Origin: Kingdonia uniflora
Lineage: Eukaryota > Streptophyta > Magnoliopsida > Ranunculales > Circaeasteraceae
DNA length: 64,000 nt
Direction of reading: 5' to 3'
Assembly: GCA_014058105.1 (NCBI GenBank)
Contig: JACGCM010000178.1
Location: 992,001 to 1,056,000, forward strand
Part shown: positions 20,990-32,812 of the stretch, one piece after another
Position numbering within the stretch: the stretch's first letter is position 1
How the letters are laid out: every line of letters starts with the position of its first letter
Program-made: the position numbers and the translations under genes
Notes under the pieces: model-generated
Databases searched by the model: none
Told to the model about the DNA's origin: nothing
What the model saw: only the letters and a program-made list of their open reading frames with translations

Positions 20990-23440
20990 TTTGAAAAGTA
21001 CGTCTGAACTTGGTGAAGTATCTGACCTTTTGAAGTAGAAGTCTAAACTTGGTGATGCAAAAAGTGTAATTTGTCGATGTCAAAGTTTGAGTTGTCGAAG
21101 TCAAAGTTTAAGCTGGCAAAGTAGAAGTCTGAGCTGTTGAGGTAGAAGTCTGATCTATTAAAGTAGAAGTCTGATATGTTGAATTAGAAGTCCGAACTGT
21201 TAAAGTAGAAGTCTGAACTATCGAGGTGGAAAGCTAATTTGTCGAGGTAGAAGGTTGATCTGTCAAGGTAGAAGGTTGATTTGCTGAGGTAGAAGTTTAA
21301 TCTGTTGAGGTAGAAGTCTGAACTGTCGAGGTATAAGACTGATCTGGTGAAGGTAGAAGTCTTAACTGTCGAAGTATAAGTCTGAACTGTCGAAGGTAGA
21401 AGGTTGATCTGAAGTAGGAGTTTGATCTGTCGAGATAGAAGGCTGATTTCAAGTAGAAATCTGAACTGTCAAAGTATAAATCTGAACTATCGAAGGTAAA
21501 AGTCTAAACTGCCGAAGGTATAAGTCTGAACTATCGAAGGTAGAAGTCTAAACTGAAGTAGAGGTCTGAACTGTCGAGGTAGAAGGCTGATCTGAAGTAG
21601 AAGTCTGATCTGTTGAGGTAGAATAATGATTTGTTAAAGGTAGAGGTCCGAACTGTTGATGTAGAAGTCTGAACTTTGTGCAGTAAAAATTATGATCAGT
21701 CGAAGGTCAAAGTCTGAATTGTTGAAGAAAAATCTGATCTGTTGAAGGAGAAGTCTGATCTGTTGATGTAGAGGTCTAAACTGTTGAAGTAACAATCTGA
21801 ATTTTGTGAAGTGAAAATTATGATCAGTCAAAGCTGTCAAAGGTAGAAGTCTGAATTGGTGAAGTAGAAATCTGATATGTTGAAGGAGAAGTATGATCTG
21901 CTGAAGTAGAAGTCCAAACTATTGAAGTAAAGGTCCGAACTATTGAAGTAGAAGTCTAAACTTTGTGAAGTAAAAATTATGATCGGTCGAAGCTGTCGAA
22001 GGTAGAACTCTAAATTGTTAAAGTAGAAATCTGATTTATTGAAGGAGAAGTCTGATCTGCTGAAGTAGAAGTTTGAACTGTTGAAGTAGAGGTCTAAACT
22101 ATTGAAGTAGAAGTCTGAACTTTGTGAAGTGAAAATTGTGATCGGTCGAAGCTGTCGAAGGAAGAAGTCTGAATTGTTGAAGTAGAAATCTGATCTGCTG
22201 AAGGAGAAGTCTAATCTATTGAAGTAGAAGTCCGAACTGCTGAAGTAGAAGTCCGAACTATTGAACTAGAGATCCAAACTATTAAAGTTGAAGTATAAAC
22301 TTTGTGAAGTGAAAATTGTGATCGGTCGAAAATGTCGAAGGTAGAAGTCTGAATTGTTGAAGTAGAAATCTGATCTGCTGAAGGAGAAGTCTAATCTGCT
22401 GAAGTAGAAGTCCAAACTGTTAAAGTAGAGATCCAAACTGTTGAAGTAGAAGTCTAAACTTTGTGAAGTAAAAATTGTAATCGGTCGAAGCTGTCAAAGG
22501 TAGAAGTCTGAATTGGTAAAGTAGAAATCTGATCTGTTGAAAGAGAAGTCTGATCTACTGAAGTAGAAGTCCAAACTATTGAAGTAGAGGTCCGAACTGC
22601 AGAAGTAAAAGTCTAAACTTTGTGAAGTGAAAATTGTGATCGGCCGAAGCTGTCGAAGGTGGAAGTTTGAATTGTTAAAGAAGAAATCCGATCTGCTGAA
22701 GGTGAAGTCTTATATGTTGAAGTAGAAGTCTGAACTGTTGAAGTAGAGGTCCGAACTATTGAAGTAGAAGTCTGAACTTTGTGAAGTGAAAATTGTGGTC
22801 GGTCGAAGCTGTCAAAGGTAGAAGTCTGAATTGTTGAAGTAGAAATCTGATCTGTTAAAGGAAAAGTTTGATCTGTTGAAGTAGAAGTCCGAACTATTGA
22901 AGTAAAAGTCCGAACTGTTGAAGTAGAGATCTGAACGGTTGAAGTAGAAGTCTGAACTTTGTGAAGTGAAAATCGTGATCGGTCGAAGTTGTCGAAGGTA
23001 GAAGTCTGAATTGTTGAAGTAGAAATCTGATCTGTTGAAGGAGAAGTCTGATCTATTAAAATAGAAGTTTGAACTGTTGAAGTAAAAGTCCGAACTGTTG
23101 AAGTAGAAGTCTGAAGTTTGTGAAGTAAAAATTATGATCGGTGTCTGAATTATTAAAGTAGAAATTAAATCTGTTGAAGGAGAAGTCTGATCAGTTGGGT
23201 AGGCTTCGACACCTTCGAGTAGGCTTCGAAGTAGAAGTTTGATCTGTTAAAGTAGAAGTTTGATCTATTTGAGTAGGCTTCAACACCTTCGAGTAGGCTT
23301 CGAAGGAGAAGTCTGATCTATTTGAAGTAAAAGTTTGATTTGTTTGAGTAGGCTTCGATACCTTCAAGTAGGCTTCGAAGTAGAAGTATAATCTTTTTGA
23401 AGTAAAAGTTTGACCTATTGAAGTTAAAGGGTGGGGGTTT
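20990..23440. repeat. 21-bp tandem repeats with ~159/180-bp higher-order structure in D
   Basis: The monomer is near GAAGTAGAAGTCTGAACTGTT (the 20-21-bp unit varies). From about 21675 a distinct block, CTTTGTGAAGTGAAAATT followed by ATCGGTCGAAG, returns at about 21675, 21802, 21961, 22121, 22301, 22460, 22619, 22778, 22958 and 23117. Spacings are 127, 159, 160, 180, 159, 159, 159, 180 and 159. The 21-bp jump from 159 to 180 equals one monomer. This is a satellite-like hierarchy within a mobile element. Confidence 0.85.
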
Positions 23441-24115
23441 GAAAAAATTTCGAGGTCACCCCCAAGTGTCAGTCGGGTTGAAGGTGACATGATACTTAGA
23501 GGAAACTACGAAATTCACTGGACTTCGACGGCTTTGTGGGCCTTATCAAAGCATTATCGAGTTTGCCCCTAATGCATCCCCGAGGGTCCGGTCATCCAAA
23601 TATTAACCTTCCTTGCCCCTCGAGTTTGCTCGAAATTGGGATTTTGAAAATTTCGAGGTCCCCCCCAAGTATCAGTTGGGGCGAGGGTAGACATGATACC
23701 CAGGGTAAACCAAGAAATCAACTGGACTTTGAAGGCCTATGCCACAGCGAAGCATAACTGTTCACCCCCAATGCATCCCTGAGGGTCTGGTCATCCGAAT
23801 AATGACCTTCCTTGCCCCTCGAGTTTGCTCAAAATTGGAGGTTTGAAAATTTCAAGGTCGCCCCCAAGTATTATTCAGGGCGAGGGTGGACATGATACCC
23901 AGGGTTAACCAAGAAATCGACTGGACTTCGAAGGCCTAAGCCACAACGAAGCATAACTGTTCGCCCCTAATACATCCCCGAGGGTCTGGTCATCCGAATA
24001 TTGACCTTCCTTTCTCCTCGAGTTTGCTCAAAATTAGAGGTTTGAAAAACTCAAGGTTGCGCCCAAGTATCAGTAGGGTCAAAGGGTTGACATGATACCA
24101 AAGTTAAACCAAGAA
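23440..24115. repeat. ~200-bp tandem repeats in D, 3.4 copies
   Basis: Units contain AAAATTTCGAGGTC, CCCCCAAGTATCAGT, ACATGATACCCAGGGTAAAC, TCCCCGAGGGTC and TTGCCCCTCGAGTTTGCTC. The first marker recurs near 23446, 23648, 23848 and 24046, spacing 198-202 bp. The units are GC-richer than the neighbouring 21-bp array. Confidence 0.85.
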
Positions 24116-24324
24116 ATTTATTAAAAATAGGAGATGATGTAGGGGTGGAAAAACTGTGTATTGATTATTTTGTGTTGTGAAAGAAGGCCACTTGGGCTGC
24201 CACTCCGTCGACAGAGTTGCCGGCATAGATTAAACTTGAACGGAGGATGGATGACATTGAGGATAATCTTTTAAAGTTGAAAACAAAAGTAGGGGAAGAG
24301 GAGAAGGAGACATATAGAGTGGGA
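24116..24324 (-). other. Element D leader remnant
   Basis: Non-repetitive sequence between the arrays and the primer site. The ORF at 24247-24432 runs into the LTR and shows no known gag feature. Confidence 0.4.
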
Positions 24325-24342
24325 AGCACAGACAATGCCAAA
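24325..24342 (-). other. Element D primer-binding site
   Basis: On the minus strand TTTGGCATTGTCTGTGC follows the LTR, a degraded form of the TGGCGCC..TCTGTGGG site of the autonomous families here. Confidence 0.6.
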
Positions 24343-25076
24343 TGTAGGGGCCTAACTTCTTTTGGAGGGGAAGTCGGCTCTTACACCACGGGGTTTAATC
24401 TTCAAACAAATGAATGCAAGTATATAACCTAGAATGCAAAAAATCAATAGACAATATACATGCGTAGAGTCCCAAATATGGCGCTCTACGACCTCTAATG
24501 AGGATTTTTAAGAGAGTTTGCATTACTGATGAGTAATTGAAGGTTTGAATACTAGGTTTTACAAAGTGGTCAGAGGTAAACTGCAAGGGGTCTGAGGGGA
24601 ATTTTTCTAACCCCTCCTTGGTTCCCCACCTCTCCTATTTATAGAATCATAAGGAGCTGAGTCACCAAGTATGGGTCAGATTACATGAGTACTGTCAGGA
24701 TATTCCGGAGCAAGTATGGCCGAATATGTCTGCACTGACAAGGGTATGGCCGCCGAACATGTCTGATGTGATGGTTGCCTATCCCGTCATACTTCAACCA
24801 TCTACAACTATGGTCGAAGTGTTTCTGCTGCGATGTGTGGAGTCTGTTCTCGAGGCTTCGAGTAGAATATACTTCGAGTAGGCTTCGAGTATAAGGCTGC
24901 GAGTAGGCTTCAAGTAGAAGGCTACGGGTAGGCTTCGAGTTGAATTCTGCGAGTAGGCATCGAGTAGAAGGTGGCAAGTAGGCTTCGAGTATGACTGGGG
25001 CAGAAGGCTACGAGTATGCCTCGTGTTGATTTCTACGAGTAGATTTCGAGTTGAAGGTAGTGAGTAGGCTACTACA
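24343..25076 (-). repeat. Element D right (5') LTR
   Basis: The LTR is 734 bp, TGTAGGGGCC...GGCTACTACA. A TATA box (minus strand) is near 24634-24643. It aligns with the left LTR except for the microrepeat region. Confidence 0.88.
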
Positions 25077-27268
25077 GTACCCCTGATGATTAATGTAAGG
25101 ACCTGTGTACAACAATTGGGAGGTTGATATATGGTAGGGTCGAGTAGTACAGGCATTGCTGGTATGGAACAGTATAGGGTGGCGCCTAGGGTTGTCGAAC
25201 TATCTGATGAGGAGGTTACCGAGACGGATGTGGATCACGAGCCTCAAGCTAGTGATCAAGATGGTAGCGGGGGTGGGGAGGAAGACGTGGAGGATGGTGA
25301 GGAGGCCTGCTACAGAGTGGGATTGGAGACGAAAGTAATATTAAGGTTCAAGAAAAAATACGGTATTCCTAAAGACATTAGGCTAGTGGAGTACCAGTAT
25401 AATATGATTGATCAAGAAATACCCTTAGATGGGATTCTGGTTCATCGAGAACAAATTAAGAAAGGGTTGAAACTTTCCCTTAGAGCTAACCAGAAAAAGT
25501 TGTTGAACTTCTTTTATGTAGCACCTGATCAGTTTAATCTGAATGTATATAACCTATTTAGGGTATGTAGGGCAATAAATGGTCAACTTAAGGCTAGGGG
25601 GGAGGAGTTGATAACAGTCGATGATTTATGTGTGTACTACACACTAAAGATGAACCCGAAGAAACTAGGTTATACCTACTTAGCGAGGTTTCTTAAAAGG
25701 CCATTTTTTTGTGACATGGTGTCAACAGAAGGGCGATACAGTGATGAACGTTTACTTGTCTATGAGAAGTATGAGTTCGACAAGAAGGACCCGAGGGAGC
25801 CCTTTAAAAGAAAGACCTTTCATTTAGGTTTGTAGTTAGGTAACTAAGTTGTCGGACTTGTAAGTAGTTATTATTTATGAATTTATTGTTACTGTATTGT
25901 TATGTATGTGCAACTTTGATGGAGGTCAATAAGAGCTCTCAAGTTAAAGAAGAGTTGTACAAGATTAGGAAAAGATTCTTTGGTAGGATCGATAATCTGG
26001 TCATCGACCAAGATCGAGTTACCGCCTTGTTCTAAAAAGTAGGGTTAAAGAGGTCGAGGAAGAAAGGTAGTAAAGTTTCTATCATCGACGGTAAGATGTC
26101 GGCGAAGAACAAGAGGGCTACAGAAGATAGTCTGCCTCTGGAAAATCATTCCCTGGATGGGTACAATATTGACATGGAGATAAATGGCATGTTCGAAGAA
26201 TCTCTGGGAAAGAGTAAGAAGAAAAGGATGGCTAACCGAGCTGCTCCTCCGCTGCTTCCTCACAAGAGGACTACTCGACAGTCGACAATGGAGGAGGCAG
26301 CTAGTACTACTAACCGGTTGCTGTGGTAGATGGGCATCCTCCACGGGGTGCGGGGAATGTGCTCCCGAAGAAGAGAGGGAGTGGTGAGACGTTGAAGAAT
26401 AAATTTGTCGAAGAGTCTGAAACTGAAGTTCAGAGGACATTGGACTCATATATGTTTGGGACGGATGTGCTGACGATGGAGTTGGAGTTAGATGACTGTT
26501 TCGTAGGGACTGAGAGCTTGATAATGTTTCTTAGCGAGGGCCAGTAAAATATGTCGAAGGTGAGAAATTTTTATGCTTTAGTTCGATTAAAGAAACTAGT
26601 AAGTCATTCAAATACTCAATTTATGAATGTAATGTAGATCAAGAAGTTGCTGACGAAAGCCAAAGATTGCATTATTTGCAGTAATGATTTTGCAAACCAA
26701 ATACTGGCGTATAAGAATATAGAGAAAGATTTGATCGAGGAGAGGGATGAGCTAAATGCAAACCTGAATACCTACAAGCTGGAGGCAAAAAAGGTGAGGG
26801 GTGCAGCGCTTCATGATTCAAAGAAAAAATCAAAAAAGGAAAAATTGGAGGCTTTGGCACTGTAGAAAGCAAACTTTAAGAAGGATGTAAGGGATCAGGT
26901 TGCCAAAGCACAAAGGGCAATGGAGTTGGAGCAGGGAAAGGTTCTTGACGAGTTTAGGGCTCAGCTAAATACAGAGAAGTTGGAAAGATGTAGGGGAAGT
27001 GAGGGCCCATTTTGCAGGGCAGTATACGGAGTTGGAGGTGAGGAAAAACTTTTATATGGGGTTGGTGAAGTCTGGTGGTGTTGTTTTCGATAACTCAAGT
27101 TTAGAAGACGAAGTGTCGGAGACTCCCAATGTTCATGGTTTGATAGAAGTCGTAGAGGATGTGGTGATGATAGAAACTGATGGCTCGCGTCCTGGGGAGC
27201 TAGTAGATGTTCCCGTACCCGAAGGTTTTTTTAATGTAGATGGCGTAGTATCTTCTCCTGTAGTGTAA

Positions 27269-27689
27269 GAAATTTTGTGTAAGTAGTATTGAATGTGTAG
27301 AAGTATGTAAAAATGGTCGGTGGGACCAAAAAATTTGTAATCTTGTGGTATGTTCGACGATGAATATTTGTTTTTCGGAGAAATTTTATTTTGAAAACTT
27401 GTTGCATATATTTTTTAAATAATGCTAAGCAGTAGATTCGACAAAGTGATATGTCAAATGTAATTGTAGATTGTAACAGATAAGTAAGGAACGCTTGTTT
27501 GCATGATAAGTGAAAGATGACTATGAAATGGCAAGTAATGAGAATGAGTACCAGATATGTATCCTTAAATGGGTATCTGGATTTAGATTTGAGAAGAATA
27601 AGAGTTGTTTAGAGTTTGCTCAATAAGTAAGAAATGCAAAGTTGAATATCCTATTGTTGGATAGTGTTCACGTAAAATTGAATAATAGT
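27269..27689. other. B2 spacer after aORF1
   Basis: AT-rich sequence matching the B region 6249-6514. No supported gene. Confidence 0.4.
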
Positions 27690-27787
27690 CTTGATGTGTA
27701 CTTATAAAGTATGGATTGAGATCAAGTCAAAATAGTAAGGATGATTGATTGTCTTATGCATACTTGTTAATTATGGATCAAGATCAA
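27690..27787. repeat. B2 62-bp repeat array, left fragment
   Basis: About 1.5 units of the B-family repeat (GGATTGAGATCAAGTC, AAGGATGATTGATTGTC). The array continues at 33206 beyond the LINE. Confidence 0.85.
27776..27787. repeat. Target-site duplication of LINE L2, left copy
   Basis: GATCAAGATCAA occurs here and again at 33206-33217, immediately after the LINE's A tail. A 12-bp duplication is typical for LINEs. Confidence 0.85.
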
Positions 27788-27812
27788 CATCAACATCAAC
27801 ATCAACATCAAA

Positions 27813-28687
27813 ATGTTGGGTACACCTATTCATTTATATCACTTCACTACTAACAAAATTTATGGTTACAATGTGTGTGTGCTTGTAGACATTGATTTAT
27901 CAAAATCGATACCAAATAAATTTTTGATAGAGGCGGAGGGAGCGATCATCAGTCAGGAAGTCATTCTTCACAAGATTCCTAAATATTGTGGTCATTGCAG
28001 CAACATTGGGCATATTATAGAAGAATGCAAAGTGATACAAAAGGCTTGCAGACAGAATGAACAGCTACAGAAAATCTGTCAAAAGCCGGTGATCCACAAT
28101 AATAATTAAGTGGTGAAGATCAAAGATGTGCAACCTATGAAGAAAGGGATCAATGAACAACAGCCCCACTTGCTTAACAAACACCTGTACTTTCAAGATA
28201 CCCCAAATGAAAGTAGTGTAGCATCACCTATAATTCATTTTCCTAAAATAAACACGGCGCAACAGGTGGTAAAAATCAGGAAAGCAGAATTATGGTCAGC
28301 ACCTAAGGCAATAACAAACAAAGGTCTGCCACCTCTTAAAACTGTTTTACCACAAGCCTCAATTAATTTCAAGCTTTAAGAAGCAATAAAGAAGAGCACA
28401 GGCAAGAGGAATTTTCAGGTACACAAGAGATAGAAGGTGCAAAAACAGCAAATGAAGATGGGGTTCAACCATAAAATTTTCAGTTGGCACCTTATGAAGA
28501 AGGCCAGGATGATAGCTTTAACGCACAAGAGGAAGTACGTATACTACTTAACTCAGATAATTGGGCAGATGGGATGGAACTCGAGGATAGCAACCAACCC
28601 AAACTAGGGCCTAAACAACTTTTCAAAGGAAGTAAGGTTTACACCTTTGATCCTAGAACCACACGATCCCAACTTAAAGGCATTTGA
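27813..28687 (+). pseudogene. LINE L2 ORF1 (3' part) with CCHC zinc knuckle
   Basis: ORF1 encodes the RNA-binding chaperone of L1 elements. The visible part starts inside the protein (MLGTPIHLYHFTTNKIYG) and includes the knuckle CGHCSNIGHIIEEC at about residues 61-74. A stop at 28107-28109 and a frameshift before 28484 break it. It ends LKGI with TGA at 28685-28687, sharing one base with the ORF2 ATG (TGATG). The N-terminus is missing through 5' truncation. Confidence 0.8.
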
Positions 28688-31600
28688 TGAAAATCATCTT
28701 TTGGAATGCACGTGGTTTAGGAAACTCCAAAACTCTACCTTATTTGAAGAGGAAAATTGGAATACTTAAACTCCAGATTATGGGTTTTGCTGAACCTAAG
28801 ATTTTCACCAATGGACTTTACATTCCCGGATTAAGTTTAAGGATGATTTCTAACGAATCCATGGATATGAAGGGCAATTTATGGATACTATGGGCATAGA
28901 ATTCTCAAGAACCACAGGTGATTCAGGTAGATAAATAGTTTATAACGGTCGAATACATGGATTGTCATCTTTCTTTTATTCATGCAGAATGCCTGAGAAT
29001 AAATAGACTAGAGTTATGGTCACAGCTTTCTAGATTCTCGCTGAACAACACCAAACCTTGGATTTGTATAGGGGATTATAATGTGATTCTCTGTCTCTCC
29101 AAAAGAAAAGGTGGAATACCTCCTTTGGTGAATGTTATATCCAATTTTGCAAATTTCTTTGATAGTACCAACTTGACAAAGAGTATTACTTCAGGTATGA
29201 ACTTCACGTGGTGCAATGATCAAAAAGGACATCACAGAATCTTCAATCATCTTGACAGATGTCTCTAAAATAAGTAGTGGCTGGACTTGTTTCCTGGCTG
29301 GAAAATCAAAGTATTCCCAAGAACTCAATCTGATCATTCTCTTATGTTTGGAGAATGCTTCCATATACCCAAACCTCACAACATTCTTTTTCGATACATG
29401 TAGGCATAAAGCAGATATGCTAAATTTTATAAGGTTGTGGAGCGGAGCAGGTATAAACCTATGCAGGCTAGCCCATTGTTTATGGTGATGCCTAAACTGC
29501 GAAGACTCAGGGTAGATATAAAAGAATGGAGGGTTACGATTACCGCCCTCCAGATTATAAAAAATGACCTTGAACGAGAAATTCTTCATCTGCAAATGGA
29601 GTTAGAACAGGACCATACAAATGAAGATCTGGAGCATCAAATGTTTGGGAAAGAAATATTTCTTACAGACATTGTGAAAATGGAGGAGATTACGTAGAGA
29701 CAACGTTCCCGCATTAAATGGCTCGAAGCATGTAAGAGAAATACAAAATTCTTTCATTTTTCAACAAAGATAAGAACAGAGAAAGCAATTATTACTGAAC
29801 TATCCATTCCAGGGGGTTTGATTATTACGGACCAAGATGATATTCGGCAACATATAGTAGCATACTATACAGAGAAATTCACTGCCCACTAAGTCATTCA
29901 TACCCCATCACTGTTTGCCAACATGCTCCACAAAGTCAGAACCGAGGAAAACATTCAGCTGACTAATAGTCTATCACAAGAAGAGATTAAAGAAGCTGTG
30001 TTTGACTTGGATGGTGATAGTTCACCCAGACCAGATGGTTTCCCTGGATCTTTTTTCAGGACACACTAGAATATTCTAGAAGCAGACATCTACTCTGGCA
30101 TCACCTCCTTCTTCTCTGATGGTAAGATCCCCAAATATTTCAACACTAATCTGATCGTTTTGATTCCAAAGGTAAAAAATCCAGTGACTATTAAGCAGTT
30201 CTGACCCATTTGTCAAAGTAATTTCATCTTCAAGATTATTACTAAAATTATAGCCACAAGATTATCTCCTATTTCTTCCAGAATTGTTTCTCAAGACCAA
30301 AATGCATTTATCCCGGGCAGAAGTATCCAGAATAACATTTGTATGGCCTCTGAGTTGGTGAATGAAATGATAGAAAAATGGAAGGGTGGAAACATTGTAC
30401 TCAAGCTAGACATCTCACAAGCTTATGATACTCTAAGTTGGTAATTTCTATTTGCAGCTCTGGACTCTTTTGGATTTGGCCCTACATTTTGTCAGTGTAT
30501 ATCACCATCGTTAGTAGTAGTATGATCTCAGTCTCATTGAATGGTAGCCCTTCAGGTTATTTTACTATGAGCAGAGGTCTGAAACAGGGGGGCCCCTTAT
30601 CCCCACTGCTATTTGCGATAGCTGAAGATATACTGAGTATTCACCTTCACCATCTACTCAAACAACAAAAGATCCTCCCCATGGTTAATATTAAAAATTA
30701 TCAAGCCCCTAGACACCTCTTATTCGCAGATGATATTCTAATCTTTGTAAATGGTTGAACCAAATACCTGAAACACCTGCGAGAAGCTCTTACACGATAA
30801 AAAAATGCGTTCGGACAGGAAATAAGCTTAGACAAAAGCAAGATTTTCCTCAGTGGTGTACCCCTAACCCGGCGTCAAATTGTGTTGAGCATATTCAAGT
30901 TTTCTGAAGGCACTTTCCCTGAAACATACCTGGAAATTCCCCTGAGTTAAGGTAGAGTAACCACAAATACTATAAGACCTCTAGTGGAAAATATTTAGAA
31001 AAGGGCCAATAGTCGGAAAGGAAAACTCTTATCGTTCCAGGGTAGAGTAATCCTAGAAAGGGCTATTTTAAATAGTCTACCCGTCTACAATATGGCTATT
31101 TATAAATGGCCAAGATCGCTGATAAAGGAAGGGGACTCGATCATTCGTAACTTTATCTAGACTGGGGATCCATCCTGAAGAAAAGGAATCATAGTAAAAT
31201 GGGAGAAAGTCTGCAAACCACTGAAGGAAGGTGGGTTGGGTATCTGAAGCTTGAAAGAAGTGAATGTTGCTATGTTATGCAAACTCCATTGGGCCTTTTG
31301 TGACAGGTAAGAGAACTGATCTCAATTTATGCACGCTAAGTTCAAAAGCAAAATAGGTGACTTCATCCGATATCATAAGAAGTCCACGATTTGGCCAGGT
31401 ATTAAATTAGCTGCTAGTATTAATCGACCTTATATGAGATTGTTAGCAGGGAATGGGGCTAAAATCGACTTCTGAAGGGAAACTTGGGCCATGGAGATAC
31501 CTCTGCGGGAATACATTGAGATGTCACAATCCCTGTGGAAAAGATGCACAGCTAAACTTCGTGACTTTATCAACTCCAATGGATGGGATATACCTACAGA

Positions 31601-32802
31601 TATTAGAATTCTACTGTTGGCTCTAGGGATCAATGTGTTAGACATTCCTTGCAACCCACAAGAAGCAGATAAAAGAATCTAGAAACCTGATAGCTATGGG
31701 AACTTCAATGTTAGAAATGCTTAAGAGACTATAAGGAAAAAATCGAATATGGCATGGTGGTGGAAGTATACGTGGAGGGGAAGCGTTTACCCAAAATTTG
31801 GGGATTTTGCATTGAGATTGGTAAATCATATCCTACCTTTGGATGACATTGTTCAAAAAAAGGGAATCCAAATCACTTCATGATGCACTCTTTGCCACTT
31901 GCAGGAGGAATCATAAACTTATTTGCTCTTGCACTGCCCTTCAGCTGTAAATATTTGGTTATGGGCTACTAATTATTTCTTTCTTCCTTTAATAACTAGT
32001 ACAGACACATTGAAATCCATTCTAGAAAAGAGTTGTTCAGCTAGCAGCTATATAAACAACCTTTGGATTACAACTATTTTCTCCATCTACCATACAATCT
32101 GGACAGCTAGGAGCAGCTTGCGCTTTGATGATACAACGCTATCCGTGACTAATATGAAGAGGGAGATTCTAAAAAAAAAATCAGTATACTACTGAACTGT
32201 CAAAAGGAAAGATGAATAACATCATACAGGAACTGCAGAGTATCAAAATTCTTAAAGTTCAATGCAAGACCAATAGCTATGCAGGTGTACAAAGCTGTTT
32301 CTTGGATCTGCCTATGCCGAATGAAGTTAAAATATGTTGTGATGGCTCTAGTATTGGAAATCAGGGTACTGCGAGTATTGGTGCGGTGTTTCAGGACAGT
32401 GAGGGAGCTATTCTGGGGGCATTTAACAAGGTGATTGGTATCTCAACTAGTTTTGTTACCAAAATACTTGCGATACTTACAGGTATTCAGATAGCTGTTG
32501 CAAGATGTTGGCATAATCTACGGGTGTTGTCCGACTACGAAATAACAATTAGAGCATTTAAAAATGAAAAGATTCCCTGGAAGTTTAAGAAATAATGGAG
32601 TCTACTCAAGAAATCAATTCGACAAATCCGTTTCAGCCACACATGGAGGGAATGCAATTTCTCCGCTGACCTATTGGCAAGGAGAGGATCTGAAAAAGTT
32701 GAACCTTTTGAAGAAGAATATAGTGGACGCCCATCTATCCTCACGAGAATTGAAATTTCCTTCAATGAGTACTTTCGATTCCGCTGATCAAGAGTTCTCT
32801 TA
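28687..32802 (+). pseudogene. LINE L2 ORF2: endonuclease, reverse transcriptase, zinc motif, RNase H
   Basis: ORF2 nicks the target and copies the RNA there. An ATG at 28687 begins MKIIFWNARGLGNSKTL, the APE-type endonuclease; its ICIGDYNVIL block is near 29060. Reverse transcriptase shows QNAFIPGRSIQNNI-like sequence, LKLDISQAYDTLSW, GLKQGGPLSPLLFAIA (30438-30758) and LLFADDILIFVNG with an intact FADD. A zinc-binding CTLCHLQE...IWLW motif lies near 31880-31960. The RNase H region (32320-32800) has CDGSSIGNQGTASIGAVF and ...NFSADLLARRG. Many stops and frameshifts make it inactive. Confidence 0.85.
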
Positions 32803-32812
32803 GTTTTCATGT

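Larger units (their letters stand above)
19901..25076 (-). mobile_element. Element D: non-autonomous LTR retrotransposon packed with tandem repeats
   Basis: The 5.2-kb element has LTRs at 19901-20662 and 24343-25076. Beside the left LTR, the minus-strand polypurine tract reads TTGAGAGGGGGCGAA; beside the right LTR, TTTGGCATTGTCTGTGC is a degraded primer site. Both give minus orientation. Target duplications are GTGCC (19896-19900) and GTACC (25077-25081); B has GTACC at the homologous site. The interior encodes no gag or pol and is mostly tandem repeats. It must have depended on another element's proteins. The LTRs differ at about 34 of the first 370 positions, mostly transitions. Confidence 0.85.
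19829..27268 (+). pseudogene. B2 aORF1: antisense Transposase_28/PMD-like gene, split by element D
   Basis: The acceptor TTTACAG and ATG (TTTAAAATGGCTGAATC) match B at 4027-4040. Coding runs 19840-19900, is interrupted by D, and resumes at 25077. The segment 25131-25835 is a 234-residue open frame with an acidic N-terminal part, [20 protein letters not shown], and [20 protein letters not shown], then [13 protein letters not shown]. Later exons show a nuclear-type basic patch, a 78-bp intron (26560-26637) after MSK, and a coiled coil ([19 protein letters not shown]), ending at 27268. Stops and frameshifts remain, but this copy keeps the longest readable N-terminal domain. Confidence 0.65.

Noticed and set aside
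21634..23490. Heptad-like peptides from the 21-bp repeats in D as a real protein
   Set aside because: The repeat length is a multiple of three, so short frames open by chance in several registers; stops recur and no frame spans the array.
20990..24115. Regular repeats that could suggest a CRISPR array
   Set aside because: Units are contiguous and degenerate with no unique spacers, inside an LTR element of a plant genome.
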